From contig CANGYQ010000005.1 of assembly GCA_947458745.1 (NCBI GenBank), positions 310,001 to 374,000 on the forward strand: 64,000 nucleotides of DNA, written 5' to 3'. The position numbers and the translations under genes were made by a program. The notes beneath the pieces were generated by a model. The model had not been told where the DNA came from and made no database searches. It saw nothing but the letters and a program-made list of their open reading frames with translations. Position 1 is the stretch's first letter. Every line of letters begins with the position of its first letter. Positions 34,362 through 43,175 of the stretch are shown one piece after another. Source of the stretch: Bryobacteraceae bacterium (GTDB taxonomy: Bacteria > Acidobacteriota > Terriglobia > Bryobacterales > Bryobacteraceae).

Positions 34362-36758
34362 TTAATCCCGCAGCCAAGCAATAATCGCCCCGCTCCCACC
34401 CTCACCCGGCGTCGCCGCCTCCGTGCGATCCACCAGCGGGTGGCGACTCAGCAGCTCCGCCACGGCCCGCTTCAAGATGCCCATGCCGTGCCCGTGCACG
34501 ATGCGGATGCGGTCGACGCTGGCCATTGATGCTTTGTCGATGAACCGCTCAATCTCATCGCGAGCTTCATCCGCCGTCTTGCCAATCACGTTGATCTCAC
34601 GCTGTGACAGCGTCCATGATGGCCCCGCCTCGAACGACACATTCTTCGGCAGCTTCACGCCCGTCTGGCCCGGCGGCAGGATCTCCGTGATGTCGGCGCG
34701 CGGCACTTGCAGCTTCATCAACCCGGCTTGCACTTCCACGTTGTCGCCCAGAATACGCCGCACCTGTGCGATCTCGCGGACCCCCTGCACCCGCACCCGC
34801 ACGCCCTCTTCCAGCTTTAGTTCGTTCTTTACCGGCGCGGCCGACCCGATCACGGTACGGATCTGCTCACGGATCTCGCGCTGCGCCTTGCTGGCGGTGA
34901 GCTGGGCTTGATCGGAGGCCTTGCGGCTGGCGGCGGTCGCCTTCACCTGCTCCACCGCGTCGCGCGTCTTCGATTCCACCTCGGCCATCAGCGCGTCGAT
35001 CTTGCGTTCCAGCTCCCGCTTCTTCTTCGCGTACTCGTCTTCCAGCGTCTGCTCGCGGGCAGCGAGCGCCGCCTTCAGCTGTGTCAGCTCGCTCTCCCGC
35101 TGGCTGGCCTGCTCAATCTTCGCGTGAAGCTCGGTGATCAGCCGCGCAATGTCGCGCTCATTCGACGTCATGGCGGCGCGCGCCCGCTCAATCAACTGCG
35201 GCGGCAGCCCCAAACGGCTGGCGATCGACAACCCTGCTGAGCGGCCCGGCGCGCCCGTGCGCAGGATGTAGGCGGTGGTCAGCGTCTCTTCATCAAAGCC
35301 CATGCTGCCATTGACCACATTGGCCGCCGTAGCGCCATACACCTTTAGCGCCAGCAAGTGCGTCGAGGCGATGACAAAGGCCCCGATGCCCTTCAGCGAA
35401 TCCACCACGGCCACGCCCAGAGCGCCGCCCTCTTCGGGATCGGTGGCCCGGCCCAACTCATCCAGCAGCACCAGCGAATCCGGCGTTGCTCCATCGACAA
35501 TCAGCGCCAGCCGCCGCACATGGGCCGAGAAGCTGGACAGTGACTCTGCAATCGACTGGTTATCGCCAATGTCAGCCAGCACTTCATGAAAGATCGGCAG
35601 CTCCGCCTCTTCACAAGGCACCGGCAAACCGCTCTGCGCCATCAGCGCCAGCAGGCCCGCGCTCTTCATGGCCACCGTCTTACCGCCCGTGTTCGGCCCG
35701 GTGATCAGCAGCACGCGATGCTCGCGGTCCAGCTCAATCGTCACCGGAACAATGCGCCCCTTCTTCTTGCGCAGCAGATCGGCCAGCAGCGGATGGCGCG
35801 CGCCGCGCAGCTTCAACCGGTCACCAAAGGTGGGGATGACGCAATCAAAGTCGAGCGCATAATCGGCCTTGCCGAACAGCAACTCCAGCTCGCCCAACAC
35901 TCGCACCGACACCGGCACCGCATCGCCCGCCGCCCGCAGCTTCGCCGTCAGCTCCCGCAAAATGCGGTGGATTTCGCGAGCCTCCTCTTCACTGATCCGC
36001 ACCAGGCCGTTGTTCAGGTCAATCGTTTCCAGCGGCTCAATAAACAGAGTCTGGCCGGTGGAGGAAGCGCCATGGATGACGCCATCCGCCTGCCTGCGCC
36101 GTCCCGCCACCACCGGCACCACGTAGCGGTCATTGCGAACCGTGACGTACTCTTCCTGCAGCACGCCGTCGTCACGGTGCGCCTTCACGAACTTGTCCAG
36201 CGAATCCCGGATCGATTGCTGTTGCCGCAGGCGATCCCGCCGCAAGCGCATCAACGCGACACTGGCATCATCGGCCAGCGTGCCATCAGGCATCACCTTG
36301 CCGTCGAGCTCCCGCAGCAACGGCTTCAAATCCGGGATCGGTGCTACGCGCTCCGCCAAGCGGCCACCCGCCGCCGTCAGCTGCTGGCGCGCCTCATGCG
36401 CGCGCCCCAGCACCACGCCCACTGCGAACAGCTCCTCTCCATCCAATACCGCGCCCTCGATCCGCAACCGCGCCGCGGCCTCCGCAACATCGGGCAGATC
36501 AGAAAAGCGCAACCTCGTCGGGCTGCTCATCTTGGCGGATCGCGACGCCTGCAAGTAGGCAATCGCCTCGGCCGTTTCGGCGAGCACTTCTTCAATCGCC
36601 GCCCGGTCCGTGGATGGCCCCAGCTCTTCCAAACGCGCCCGCCCCAACGGGCTGGGGACGTAGCGCTTCAGGATCGCCCGCAGGTCATCGAACTCCAACA
36701 GATCACTGCTCCAAGGGCAGAAGTCTGGCGAGTCTGGGTTAGGCGTTGGGGCGTCCAC
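34362..36758 (-). CDS. mutS2: MutS2-family ATPase/endonuclease
   Basis: A 798-residue MutS2. The core and clamp region is followed by the MutS ATPase (Walker A GPNTGGKTVAMK, then LVLLDELGRATDPEEG as Walker B), a coiled coil (roughly residues 510-620) and a C-terminal Smr nuclease domain (VDRIRIVHGHGMGILKRAV). MutS2 suppresses recombination or rescues collided ribosomes in the species studied; it is not a mismatch-repair protein. The start is a GTG at 36758 that overlaps the upstream NUDIX gene by 20 bases. It is the last gene of the SMP-30-NUDIX-mutS2 operon. Confidence 0.94.
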   Translation of the reverse strand: MDAPTPNPDSPDFCPWSSDLLEFDDLRAILKRYVPSPLGRARLEELGPSTDRAAIEEVLAETAEAIAYLQASRSAKMSSPTRLRFSDLPDVAEAAARLRIEGAVLDGEELFAVGVVLGRAHEARQQLTAAGGRLAERVAPIPDLKPLLRELDGKVMPDGTLADDASVALMRLRRDRLRQQQSIRDSLDKFVKAHRDDGVLQEEYVTVRNDRYVVPVVAGRRRQADGVIHGASSTGQTLFIEPLETIDLNNGLVRISEEEAREIHRILRELTAKLRAAGDAVPVSVRVLGELELLFGKADYALDFDCVIPTFGDRLKLRGARHPLLADLLRKKKGRIVPVTIELDREHRVLLITGPNTGGKTVAMKSAGLLALMAQSGLPVPCEEAELPIFHEVLADIGDNQSIAESLSSFSAHVRRLALIVDGATPDSLVLLDELGRATDPEEGGALGVAVVDSLKGIGAFVIASTHLLALKVYGATAANVVNGSMGFDEETLTTAYILRTGAPGRSAGLSIASRLGLPPQLIERARAAMTSNERDIARLITELHAKIEQASQRESELTQLKAALAAREQTLEDEYAKKKRELERKIDALMAEVESKTRDAVEQVKATAASRKASDQAQLTASKAQREIREQIRTVIGSAAPVKNELKLEEGVRVRVQGVREIAQVRRILGDNVEVQAGLMKLQVPRADITEILPPGQTGVKLPKNVSFEAGPSWTLSQREINVIGKTADEARDEIERFIDKASMASVDRIRIVHGHGMGILKRAVAELLSRHPLVDRTEAATPGEGGSGAIIAWLRD

Positions 36759-37203
36759 GGTAGGCCTTTTCGATGATCGGCAGCGTGCCGGAGGTCAACT
36801 GATATTGTCCCAGGTCGCCGAGCGATACCCAACGCGCATCGGCCACATCGCTGGCCGCTTGAAGCGTGCCGCCCACCACATCACAGCGGTAGTCGATCAG
36901 CACGTAGTGATACTTCGTGCGCCCTTGCGCATCGGGCGTGATGCGCTCAAATACTTCCACCACTTCGCGCGGCTCTACATCGAGCCCGGTCTCTTCTTTC
37001 ACCTCGCGCTTCATGGCATCGCGCAAGATCTCGCCCGTCTCGACAGCGCCACCCGGAATCGTCCAGTAGCCCTTCAACGGCTCCTTGCCGCGCTCAATCA
37101 GCAAGATCCGGTCGCCCTCAAAGATCAACGCCCCCACCCCCAAAATGGGGCGCGGCGGATACGTGCGGACGTCAAGCGCAGCGGGGTCCAACGGCGGAGG
37201 CAT
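36739..37203 (-). CDS. NUDIX hydrolase
   Basis: A 154-residue Nudix pyrophosphohydrolase. The Nudix box is complete in GGAVETGEILRDAMKREV followed by KEETGLDV. The N-terminal strand is ILGVGALIFEGDRILLIERG. Substrates of the family are nucleoside diphosphates linked to another moiety; the exact one is not predictable. The ATG at 37203 overlaps the SMP-30 stop by one base (TGATG), and the gene overlaps mutS2 by 20 bases at its end. The operon setting suggests housecleaning, but this is inference. Confidence 0.9.
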   Translation of the reverse strand: MPPPLDPAALDVRTYPPRPILGVGALIFEGDRILLIERGKEPLKGYWTIPGGAVETGEILRDAMKREVKEETGLDVEPREVVEVFERITPDAQGRTKYHYVLIDYRCDVVGGTLQAASDVADARWVSLGDLGQYQLTSGTLPIIEKAYRGRPNA

Positions 37204-38090
37204 CAATTGGTGGGTTCCAGCGGATACTGCGCCGAACCCTTCACCTTCAGCCGGATCCGGTAGACCGACGTACGGCCCGTGACGTAGAGCGTCGAATAGT
37301 CACCATCACCAAACGACACATTGGCCGGCGTCTCCGGAATCTCAATCGTCGTCAGCAGCGCGCCCTTGGGCGAGTAGACATACAGCGCCTTGGCGGTGAC
37401 ATAAAGATTGCCCTTCTCGTCCACCTTCATGCCGTCCGGCACGCCCTCGATCTTCTCGACCACCACGCGCTCATTCGTCGCCGCGCCTTTGCTGTCCAGA
37501 TCATACGCCCGCACGTTTCGGTCATCGGAATTGGCCACGTAGAGAATGCGGCCATTGGGCGAAAGTGCAATGCCATTCGGGCGTCCGGCAGGCTTTGCGA
37601 GCAACTCGATCTCGGGTGCCGCTGTGCCTTTAGCGGGCAGCAGGTGATACACCCCGTAAAAGTCCATATCGCGCGTGTCGGCCTGATTGCCGAAGGCCGG
37701 GTCAGTGAAGTAGATGTGCCCGTCCTTGCGCGCCACAATGTCGTTGGGCGCGTTAAAGCGCTTGCCTTCAAACTTCTCCGCCAGCACCGTGATCGTGCCG
37801 TTCTTCTCCGTGCGGACCACGCGCCGTGTCCGGCTTTCGCAACTCAACAAACGGCCCTGGGCATCGAAGGTGTTGCCGTTGGTGCCACTCGAATTCTCGC
37901 GGTACACCGTCGTGCCCTTGGCATCCAGCTTCAGGATCTTGTTGGCCGGCACATCGCTGAACAACAGAAACTGATCGCGCGACCACACCGGTCCTTCGGT
38001 GAACACATGCCCGGCGGAGACGCGTTCCACCTTGACGTCGGAGAAATCCTGCGCCATTCCCAACGCTGCAACCAAAAGCAAGCTCGTCAC
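37203..38090 (-). CDS. SMP-30/gluconolactonase-like protein, exported
   Basis: A ~295-residue six-bladed beta-propeller. Family motifs are visible: HVFTEGPVWSRDQFLLFSDV, RFNAPNDIVARKDGHIYFTD, GRPNGIALSPNGRILYVANS and EGVPDGMKVDEKGNLYV. These contribute the Glu, Asn and Asp metal ligands of gluconolactonases. A signal peptide begins at the GTG of 38090 (VTSLLLVAALGMAQ), and TAAAAT ends 7 nt before it. An upstream in-frame GTG at 38108 would lie beyond the promoter and is rejected. It opens the operon with NUDIX and mutS2 and is divergent from DUF1684. Confidence 0.88.
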   Translation of the reverse strand: MTSLLLVAALGMAQDFSDVKVERVSAGHVFTEGPVWSRDQFLLFSDVPANKILKLDAKGTTVYRENSSGTNGNTFDAQGRLLSCESRTRRVVRTEKNGTITVLAEKFEGKRFNAPNDIVARKDGHIYFTDPAFGNQADTRDMDFYGVYHLLPAKGTAAPEIELLAKPAGRPNGIALSPNGRILYVANSDDRNVRAYDLDSKGAATNERVVVEKIEGVPDGMKVDEKGNLYVTAKALYVYSPKGALLTTIEIPETPANVSFGDGDYSTLYVTGRTSVYRIRLKVKGSAQYPLEPTN

Positions 38091-38096
38091 ATCTGC

Positions 38097-38103
38097 TATT
38101 TTA
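38097..38103. promoter_or_regulatory. Shared -10 element of a divergent leaderless gene pair
   Basis: The 7-bp TATTTTA is read as TATTTT (38097-38102) on the plus strand, 6 nt before the ATG at 38109. It is read as TAAAAT (38103-38098) on the minus strand, 7 nt before the GTG at 38090. The two -10 boxes overlap by 5 bp and the two start codons are 19 positions apart. This is the geometry described for bacterial bidirectional promoters with symmetric -10 elements. Confidence 0.7.
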
Positions 38104-38108
38104 TGCAC

Positions 38109-38984
38109 ATGAAGGGCTTTCTCCTATTGCTGATCGGCATTGCTGCATTCGCCGCCGTCGACGATTACACAACGCAGATCACCAAGTGGCGCGAAGAGAT
38201 GGAACAGCGCCTGAAAGCCGAAGATGGCTGGCTCACCGTTTCGGGTCTGCATTGGCTACAACCGGGCGATACCCGCTTTGGCGCGCACTCTTCCAACGGC
38301 ATCGTATTGCCTTCCGAATCCTCGCCCGCGCTGGCCGGGATCTTCCGTTACGATGGCAACCGCGTGCAAGTGATCCCGATGCCCGATGTCGCGCTGATCG
38401 TCGGCGATATGCCGGTGTTGAACGGCACGTTGGTGAAGGATGATTCCGATGGCAAGCCGTCCGACGCGATCAAGCTGCGCGACGTCACCATGCTGGTCAT
38501 CAAGCGTGGCGACCGCATCGGCGTTCGGGTCAAGGACAAGAACGCCAAGATCCGCCGCGACTTCACGCACCGCAACTGGTTCCCCGTGAATTCGAACTAC
38601 AAAGTGGAAGCCACCTACAAGCCCTACGCCAAGCCCCTCGCCCGCCGCATCCCCACCGTACTCGATGGCGTCGTTGAAGACCATGAGGCGATTGGCGTGG
38701 CCGAGTTCACGCTGAACGGCGAAAAGCTAGCGCTCGAAGCCTTGAAGTCCGACACGCAGCTCTTCTTCGTCTTCCGCGACAAGACCGCCAACAAGCAAAC
38801 TTACGGCGCCGCCCGTTTCCTCTACGCGCCCGTGCCCAAAACGGGTAGCACCATCACGCTCGACTTCAACAAAGCCTACAACCCGCCCTGCGCCTTCAAC
38901 CCCTGGACCACCTGCCCCCTACCGGTAAAGCAGAACATCCTGCCCATCGCGGTGGAGGCCGGTGAGCTGAAGTACGACCACTAG
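38109..38984 (+). CDS. DUF1684 protein, exported
   Basis: A ~290-residue protein with a signal peptide (MKGFLLLLIGIAAFAAV) and the DUF1684 pattern: WREEMEQRLKAEDGWLTVSG, HWLQPGDTRFGA, the NWFPVNSNYKVEATYKPY core and FNKAYNPPCAFNPWTTCPLP near the end, with conserved Cys residues. The family is widespread in Bacteroidota and Acidobacteriota without a known function. ATG 38109 is preferred over 38103 because the -10 box ends immediately before 38103. It is followed 54 bases later by an amidohydrolase gene on the same strand. Confidence 0.88.
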   Translation: MKGFLLLLIGIAAFAAVDDYTTQITKWREEMEQRLKAEDGWLTVSGLHWLQPGDTRFGAHSSNGIVLPSESSPALAGIFRYDGNRVQVIPMPDVALIVGDMPVLNGTLVKDDSDGKPSDAIKLRDVTMLVIKRGDRIGVRVKDKNAKIRRDFTHRNWFPVNSNYKVEATYKPYAKPLARRIPTVLDGVVEDHEAIGVAEFTLNGEKLALEALKSDTQLFFVFRDKTANKQTYGAARFLYAPVPKTGSTITLDFNKAYNPPCAFNPWTTCPLPVKQNILPIAVEAGELKYDH

Positions 38985-39037
38985 ACCGCAAGCGCCGCCG
39001 CATTGACGTTCCGCTGGAGTATCGTGAAAAGCACACG

Positions 39038-40747
39038 ATGCGCCTGCCCTCACTCTTGCTAGTCTCGCTGCTACCGGTCGCGCTCCACGCCGCCGATGCT
39101 GACCTAATCCTCCACCACGGCTGCGTCCTCACCGTCGACGCCAAGTTCACCGTCGCCGAGGCCGTCGCCATCAAGGCCGGTCGCGTGATCGCCGTCGGCA
39201 CCAGTGCGGACCTGTTGCGCACGCAGAAAGGCGCGAAAACACAGCTCATCGATCTGGCGGGCAAGACCGTACTGCCCGGCCTGAACGATGCCCACGTGCA
39301 TATCTTAAGCGCCGCCCTCAGCGAGTACCGCCGGAAGCTGCCGCCGCTCGATAGCGTCGTGGCGATTCAGGCCTACATCCGTGAGCGCGCCGCCCTCACG
39401 CCCAAAGGCGAATGGATCATCGTGCCCCGCACGCTGCCGCCGCGCCTGAAAGAGATGCGCTTCCCCACACGCGAAGATCTCGATGTCGATACCGATCATC
39501 CCGTCGCCTTTGACGGCAGCTATGTCTGGTCCGCCAACACGCTGGCGCTGAAGATCAGTGGCATCACCCGCGACACACCCAATCCGGCGGGCGGGGAAGT
39601 GGTGAAGGGCCCCGACGGTGAACCCAACGGCATCCTCCGCAACGCGGCGCAGTTGCTCAAAGGAGCCCAGAAGAGCGACCCGTTCACCGAAGAAGAAAAA
39701 CTCAACGCCATGGAGCAGATGCTCCGCACCTACGCTGCCGCTGGCCTAACGGCCGTGGGAGACCGCGCCGTCACCGAAGAAGATGTCACGCTGCTCAACA
39801 AGCTGAAGGCCCAAGGCCGCTTGCCCATCCGCGTCGCCATGACCTGGCGCATTGACGCCTCGCGCCCGGTGGAGCAAGTGGAAGCAGAGATCAAGCAGCG
39901 TCCCTGGCGCACGGGACAAGGCGACGAGTGGCTGAAGTTTTCGACGTTCAAGGTTACGCTCGACGGCGGGCAGTCCGTCGGCACGGCTTACCAGCGCATG
40001 CCCTATGGCGCTTTCGGTCGTCAGCTCTATGGCCAGACCAATCCCGATGCGCGCGGCACGCTGTTTGTCGAGCCGGAGAAGCTCTACCGCATCTTCCGCA
40101 CGGCCAGCGACTCCGGCTGGCAGTTGACCGCCCACGTCCAAGGCGGCGCGGCGATCGATAATCTGCTCGATGCCTTTGAGCGGCTGAACAAAGAGAAGCC
40201 CATCGCGCAACGCCGCCACCACGTGATGCACGGCAGCTTCATGAGCCAGGACGCGCTGGACCGAATGAAGCGCATGGGCGTAGCCGTGGACGCTCAGCCC
40301 GGCTGGATGTACTTCGATGTCCCCGCCCTGGGCCGCGTTTTTGGCCTGGACAAGATGCGCTACTTCTTCCCCCTTGCCAGCTATCTGAAGATGGGTATTC
40401 CCGTGGCAGGCGGCAGCGACCACATGATCGGCTGGGGCAAGGACACCGCTGTCAACGCCTTCAACCCCTTCTTCAACATCTGGATGTCCGTCGTCCGCAA
40501 GACCCGCGAGGGCGCCGACTTCTACCCCGAAGAACGCGTCAACCGGCGCGACGCGCTAAAAATGTGGACCACCGGCGCGGCCTGGATGCAGTTCAGCGAA
40601 AAGGAGCGCGGGTCGCTGGAAGTAGGCAAGCTGGCCGATCTAGTAGTGGTGGAGCAGGACTTCCTCAACTGCCCCGAAGCCGATCTCCGCACACTGGCTC
40701 CCGTGATGACGATGGTGGAAGGCCGCGTGGTCTACGAGCGTAAGTAG
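39038..40747 (+). CDS. Amidohydrolase family 3 protein, exported
   Basis: A 569-residue metal-dependent hydrolase. A signal peptide (MRLPSLLLVSLLPVALHA) precedes the beta-sandwich start (ADLILHHGCVLTVDAKFTVA). The metal-binding HxH lies in PGLNDAHVHILSAA, later ligands are probably in TAHVQGGAAID and HVMHGSFMSQ, and GGSDHMIGWG carries the Asp. LADLVVVEQDFL is the usual end. This group (YtcJ-like) hydrolyses amide or imine bonds of unknown compounds. No -10 box fits the leaderless rule here (TATCGT 12 nt upstream is weak), so it may depend on the DUF1684 transcript. Confidence 0.9.
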   Translation: MRLPSLLLVSLLPVALHAADADLILHHGCVLTVDAKFTVAEAVAIKAGRVIAVGTSADLLRTQKGAKTQLIDLAGKTVLPGLNDAHVHILSAALSEYRRKLPPLDSVVAIQAYIRERAALTPKGEWIIVPRTLPPRLKEMRFPTREDLDVDTDHPVAFDGSYVWSANTLALKISGITRDTPNPAGGEVVKGPDGEPNGILRNAAQLLKGAQKSDPFTEEEKLNAMEQMLRTYAAAGLTAVGDRAVTEEDVTLLNKLKAQGRLPIRVAMTWRIDASRPVEQVEAEIKQRPWRTGQGDEWLKFSTFKVTLDGGQSVGTAYQRMPYGAFGRQLYGQTNPDARGTLFVEPEKLYRIFRTASDSGWQLTAHVQGGAAIDNLLDAFERLNKEKPIAQRRHHVMHGSFMSQDALDRMKRMGVAVDAQPGWMYFDVPALGRVFGLDKMRYFFPLASYLKMGIPVAGGSDHMIGWGKDTAVNAFNPFFNIWMSVVRKTREGADFYPEERVNRRDALKMWTTGAAWMQFSEKERGSLEVGKLADLVVVEQDFLNCPEADLRTLAPVMTMVEGRVVYERK

Positions 40748-40763
40748 CAGGCGCGATCAGGGA

Positions 40764-40769
40764 TACAAT
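40764..40769 (+). promoter_or_regulatory. -10-like TACAAT before the SGNH hydrolase
   Basis: TACAAT ends 8 nt before the ATG at 40778 and 11 nt before a second ATG at 40781. Confidence 0.5.
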
Positions 40770-40777
40770 CAGGGGCG

Positions 40778-41527
40778 ATGATGCGCCTTACTCTCGCTGC
40801 CGCTCTGCTCAGTGGCTCGTTCGCCTTTGCCCAGGCCCCTCCCGCTTCCGATGACCCGATGAAGCTGAAGGCTGACTTTGAGCGCGCCCAGCGCACGCTG
40901 CAGGATTGGCCGAACCTGGCCCGCTATCGCGCCGACAACGAAAAGCTCACCGCACCAGCCGCGGGCGAAAAGCGTGTCGTCTTCATGGGCGATTCCATCA
41001 CCGATGCCTGGGGCCGCCGCGGTGGCACGTTCTTCCCCGGCAAGCCCTACGTCAACCGCGGCATCAGCGGCCAGACCACGCCACAAATGCTGATCCGCTT
41101 CCGCCCGGACGTGATCGCACTCAAGCCCGCCGCCGTCGTGATCCTGGCCGGCACCAACGACATCGCGGGCAACACCGGCCCGATGACGCTCGAAATGATT
41201 CAGGACAACATCGCTTCCATGGTGCAGCTGGCCAAAGCGAACGGCATCAAGGTGGTGCTCTCCTCCGTCATGCCGGTCTGCGACTACCACCGCCCCCAGA
41301 TGGCCCGCCGCCCACCGGAGAAGATCATCGCGTTGAACAAGTGGATTGCCGAATACGCCGCCAAGCAAGGCGCGGTCTACCTCGATTACTACTCCTTCAT
41401 GCTCGACGACGCCAAGCTGCTGCGCAAAGAGATCACCGGCGACGGCCTCCACCCTAACGACGCGGGCTACGCCATCATGGAGCCGCTGGCCCAAGCCGCG
41501 ATTGACAAGGCGCTGAACGGCAATTAG
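40778..41527 (+). CDS. SGNH/GDSL-type esterase, exported
   Basis: A 249-residue hydrolase with a signal peptide (MMRLTLAAALLSGSFAFAQA). All four SGNH blocks are present: block I FMGDSITDAWG with the Ser nucleophile, block II Gly in NRGISGQT, block III Asn in LAGTNDIAGN and block V Asp/His in DGLHPNDAGY. Such enzymes deacetylate or de-esterify sugars and lipids outside the cytoplasm. The exact substrate is unknown. It converges with the PQQ dehydrogenase gene. Confidence 0.93.
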   Translation: MMRLTLAAALLSGSFAFAQAPPASDDPMKLKADFERAQRTLQDWPNLARYRADNEKLTAPAAGEKRVVFMGDSITDAWGRRGGTFFPGKPYVNRGISGQTTPQMLIRFRPDVIALKPAAVVILAGTNDIAGNTGPMTLEMIQDNIASMVQLAKANGIKVVLSSVMPVCDYHRPQMARRPPEKIIALNKWIAEYAAKQGAVYLDYYSFMLDDAKLLRKEITGDGLHPNDAGYAIMEPLAQAAIDKALNGN

Positions 41528-41585
41528 CATTGCGTTTGCGGTGCCACCCGATGCCGAGCCACCACTCGCGGTAGCGCACCCAGTA

Positions 41586-43175
41586 CTACTGCGCCACGCT
41601 CAGCACATAGAGCGCATTGCCCATTGTCACCGCCACAAACTGCTTGCCGTCCACCGCGTAGCTGATCGGGTTGCCCCGCGCTTGGCCGCCGGCTTCAAAG
41701 CGCCACAGCTCCTTGCCCGTGGAGGCGGACAAGGCAAAGATCTGCCCTTCGGCTGTGCTGCCGAACACCAGGTTGCCTGCGGTCGACATCACGCCGGACC
41801 AAGGCGGCGTGAACAGCTTGTACTCCCACTTGACGTTGCCCGTCGCCGGATCAAAGGCGCGGATCGCTCCCCACATTTGCTCGCCTGGGATGCTGCGGAA
41901 GCCGCCGCCGTTGAACTGCTCACCGGCCTTGTACTCGGCCTCACCCTTGAAGTACTGTGAGCCCGACTCGCGCACCGCGACATAGAGAAACCCCGTCTCC
42001 GGGCTGAAGCTGGGGCTATACCAGTTGCTCGCACCCGAGACCGACGGCCACACCTGCGTGCCTTCTACACTGGGCGAAGTGGCCGGCACTCGCACCGGAC
42101 GGCCGCTGTCGTCCAGTCCCTTCGCCCACGTCTGCTTGGCGTAGGGCTTGCCGGTGATGAACTGCCCGGTCACCCGGTCCAGCACATAGAAGAACGCATT
42201 GCGATTGGGGAACACCACCAGCTTGCGCGGCTGTCCCGCGACGTTGGCATTCACCAGCACCGGCACGGCGGTGGAATCCCAGTCATGCACGTCATGCGGC
42301 GTGAACTGGAAGTGCCACTCCAGCTTGCCCGAATCGGCATCGATGGCCAAGATGCAATCGGAGTAGAGATTGTCCCCCGCGCGGACATCGCCATTCCAGT
42401 CGGGGCCAGGATTGCCGGTGCCCCAATAGACGAGGTTGGTATCCGGGTCATAGCTGCCGGTCACCCAAGTGGCCGCCGCGCCCGTCTTACCGCTATCGCC
42501 CGCCCATGTCTGCCCGCCCGGTTCCCCCGGCATGGGGATCGTCCAGAAGCGCCACGCACGCTTGCCGGTGGCCACGTCGTAGGCATCAAGAAACCCGCGC
42601 ACGCCGTACTCGCCGCCCGCCATGCCGGTAATCACCTTGTCCTTCACGATCAGCGGAGCCCCGGTGAGCGAATAGCCATCCTTGTAGTTGGCGACGGTGA
42701 CGTCCCACAGGATCGCGCCCGTCTTCGCATTCAGGGCCAACAAGTGTGCATCCAGCGTTCCCAGAAACACCAGATTGCCCGACACCGCCACGCCCCGATT
42801 CACCTGCCCGCAGCAGACCCGCAGATCGCTGGGCATCGAGCGGCGATACTTCCAAATCGGCCGCCCCGTGCGGACATCAATCGCGGTCAGGTTGCTGGGC
42901 GGCTCAGAGGCATACATCACGCCATCGACGACAATGGGCGTGCCTTCGAAGCGCTGCAGCGAGTTCACTTGATAGGACCACTCCACCTTCAGCTTCCCAA
43001 CGTTCGATTCGTTGATCTGCTTCAACGGCGAAAAGCGATGGCCCGCATAGTTGCCGGAATAGGTCAGCCAGTTCTGCGGCTCCGCCGAAGCCTTGGCAAT
43101 CCGCTCCGGTGTCAGTTGGCCAAAGGCCAGCAGCATGGTGCCCAGCGTCAGGGCCGTCATCTTGGAGATGCTCAT
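41586..43175 (-). CDS. PQQ-dependent dehydrogenase (quinoprotein)
   Basis: A 529-residue eight-bladed quinoprotein of the acidobacterial group. A short signal region (MSISKMTALTLGTMLLAFG) precedes WLTYSGNYAGHRFSPLKQI, typical of PQQ alcohol dehydrogenases. The adjacent Cys pair over PQQ is in LRVCCGQVNRG, a calcium Asn lies in YWGTGNPGPDWNG, and the catalytic Asp region is HDVHDWDSTAV. It oxidises an alcohol or sugar in the periplasm and passes electrons to cytochrome c. The upstream gene, overlapping by 4 bases, encodes a two-haem cytochrome c that is the obvious electron acceptor. Confidence 0.92.
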   Translation of the reverse strand: MSISKMTALTLGTMLLAFGQLTPERIAKASAEPQNWLTYSGNYAGHRFSPLKQINESNVGKLKVEWSYQVNSLQRFEGTPIVVDGVMYASEPPSNLTAIDVRTGRPIWKYRRSMPSDLRVCCGQVNRGVAVSGNLVFLGTLDAHLLALNAKTGAILWDVTVANYKDGYSLTGAPLIVKDKVITGMAGGEYGVRGFLDAYDVATGKRAWRFWTIPMPGEPGGQTWAGDSGKTGAAATWVTGSYDPDTNLVYWGTGNPGPDWNGDVRAGDNLYSDCILAIDADSGKLEWHFQFTPHDVHDWDSTAVPVLVNANVAGQPRKLVVFPNRNAFFYVLDRVTGQFITGKPYAKQTWAKGLDDSGRPVRVPATSPSVEGTQVWPSVSGASNWYSPSFSPETGFLYVAVRESGSQYFKGEAEYKAGEQFNGGGFRSIPGEQMWGAIRAFDPATGNVKWEYKLFTPPWSGVMSTAGNLVFGSTAEGQIFALSASTGKELWRFEAGGQARGNPISYAVDGKQFVAVTMGNALYVLSVAQ

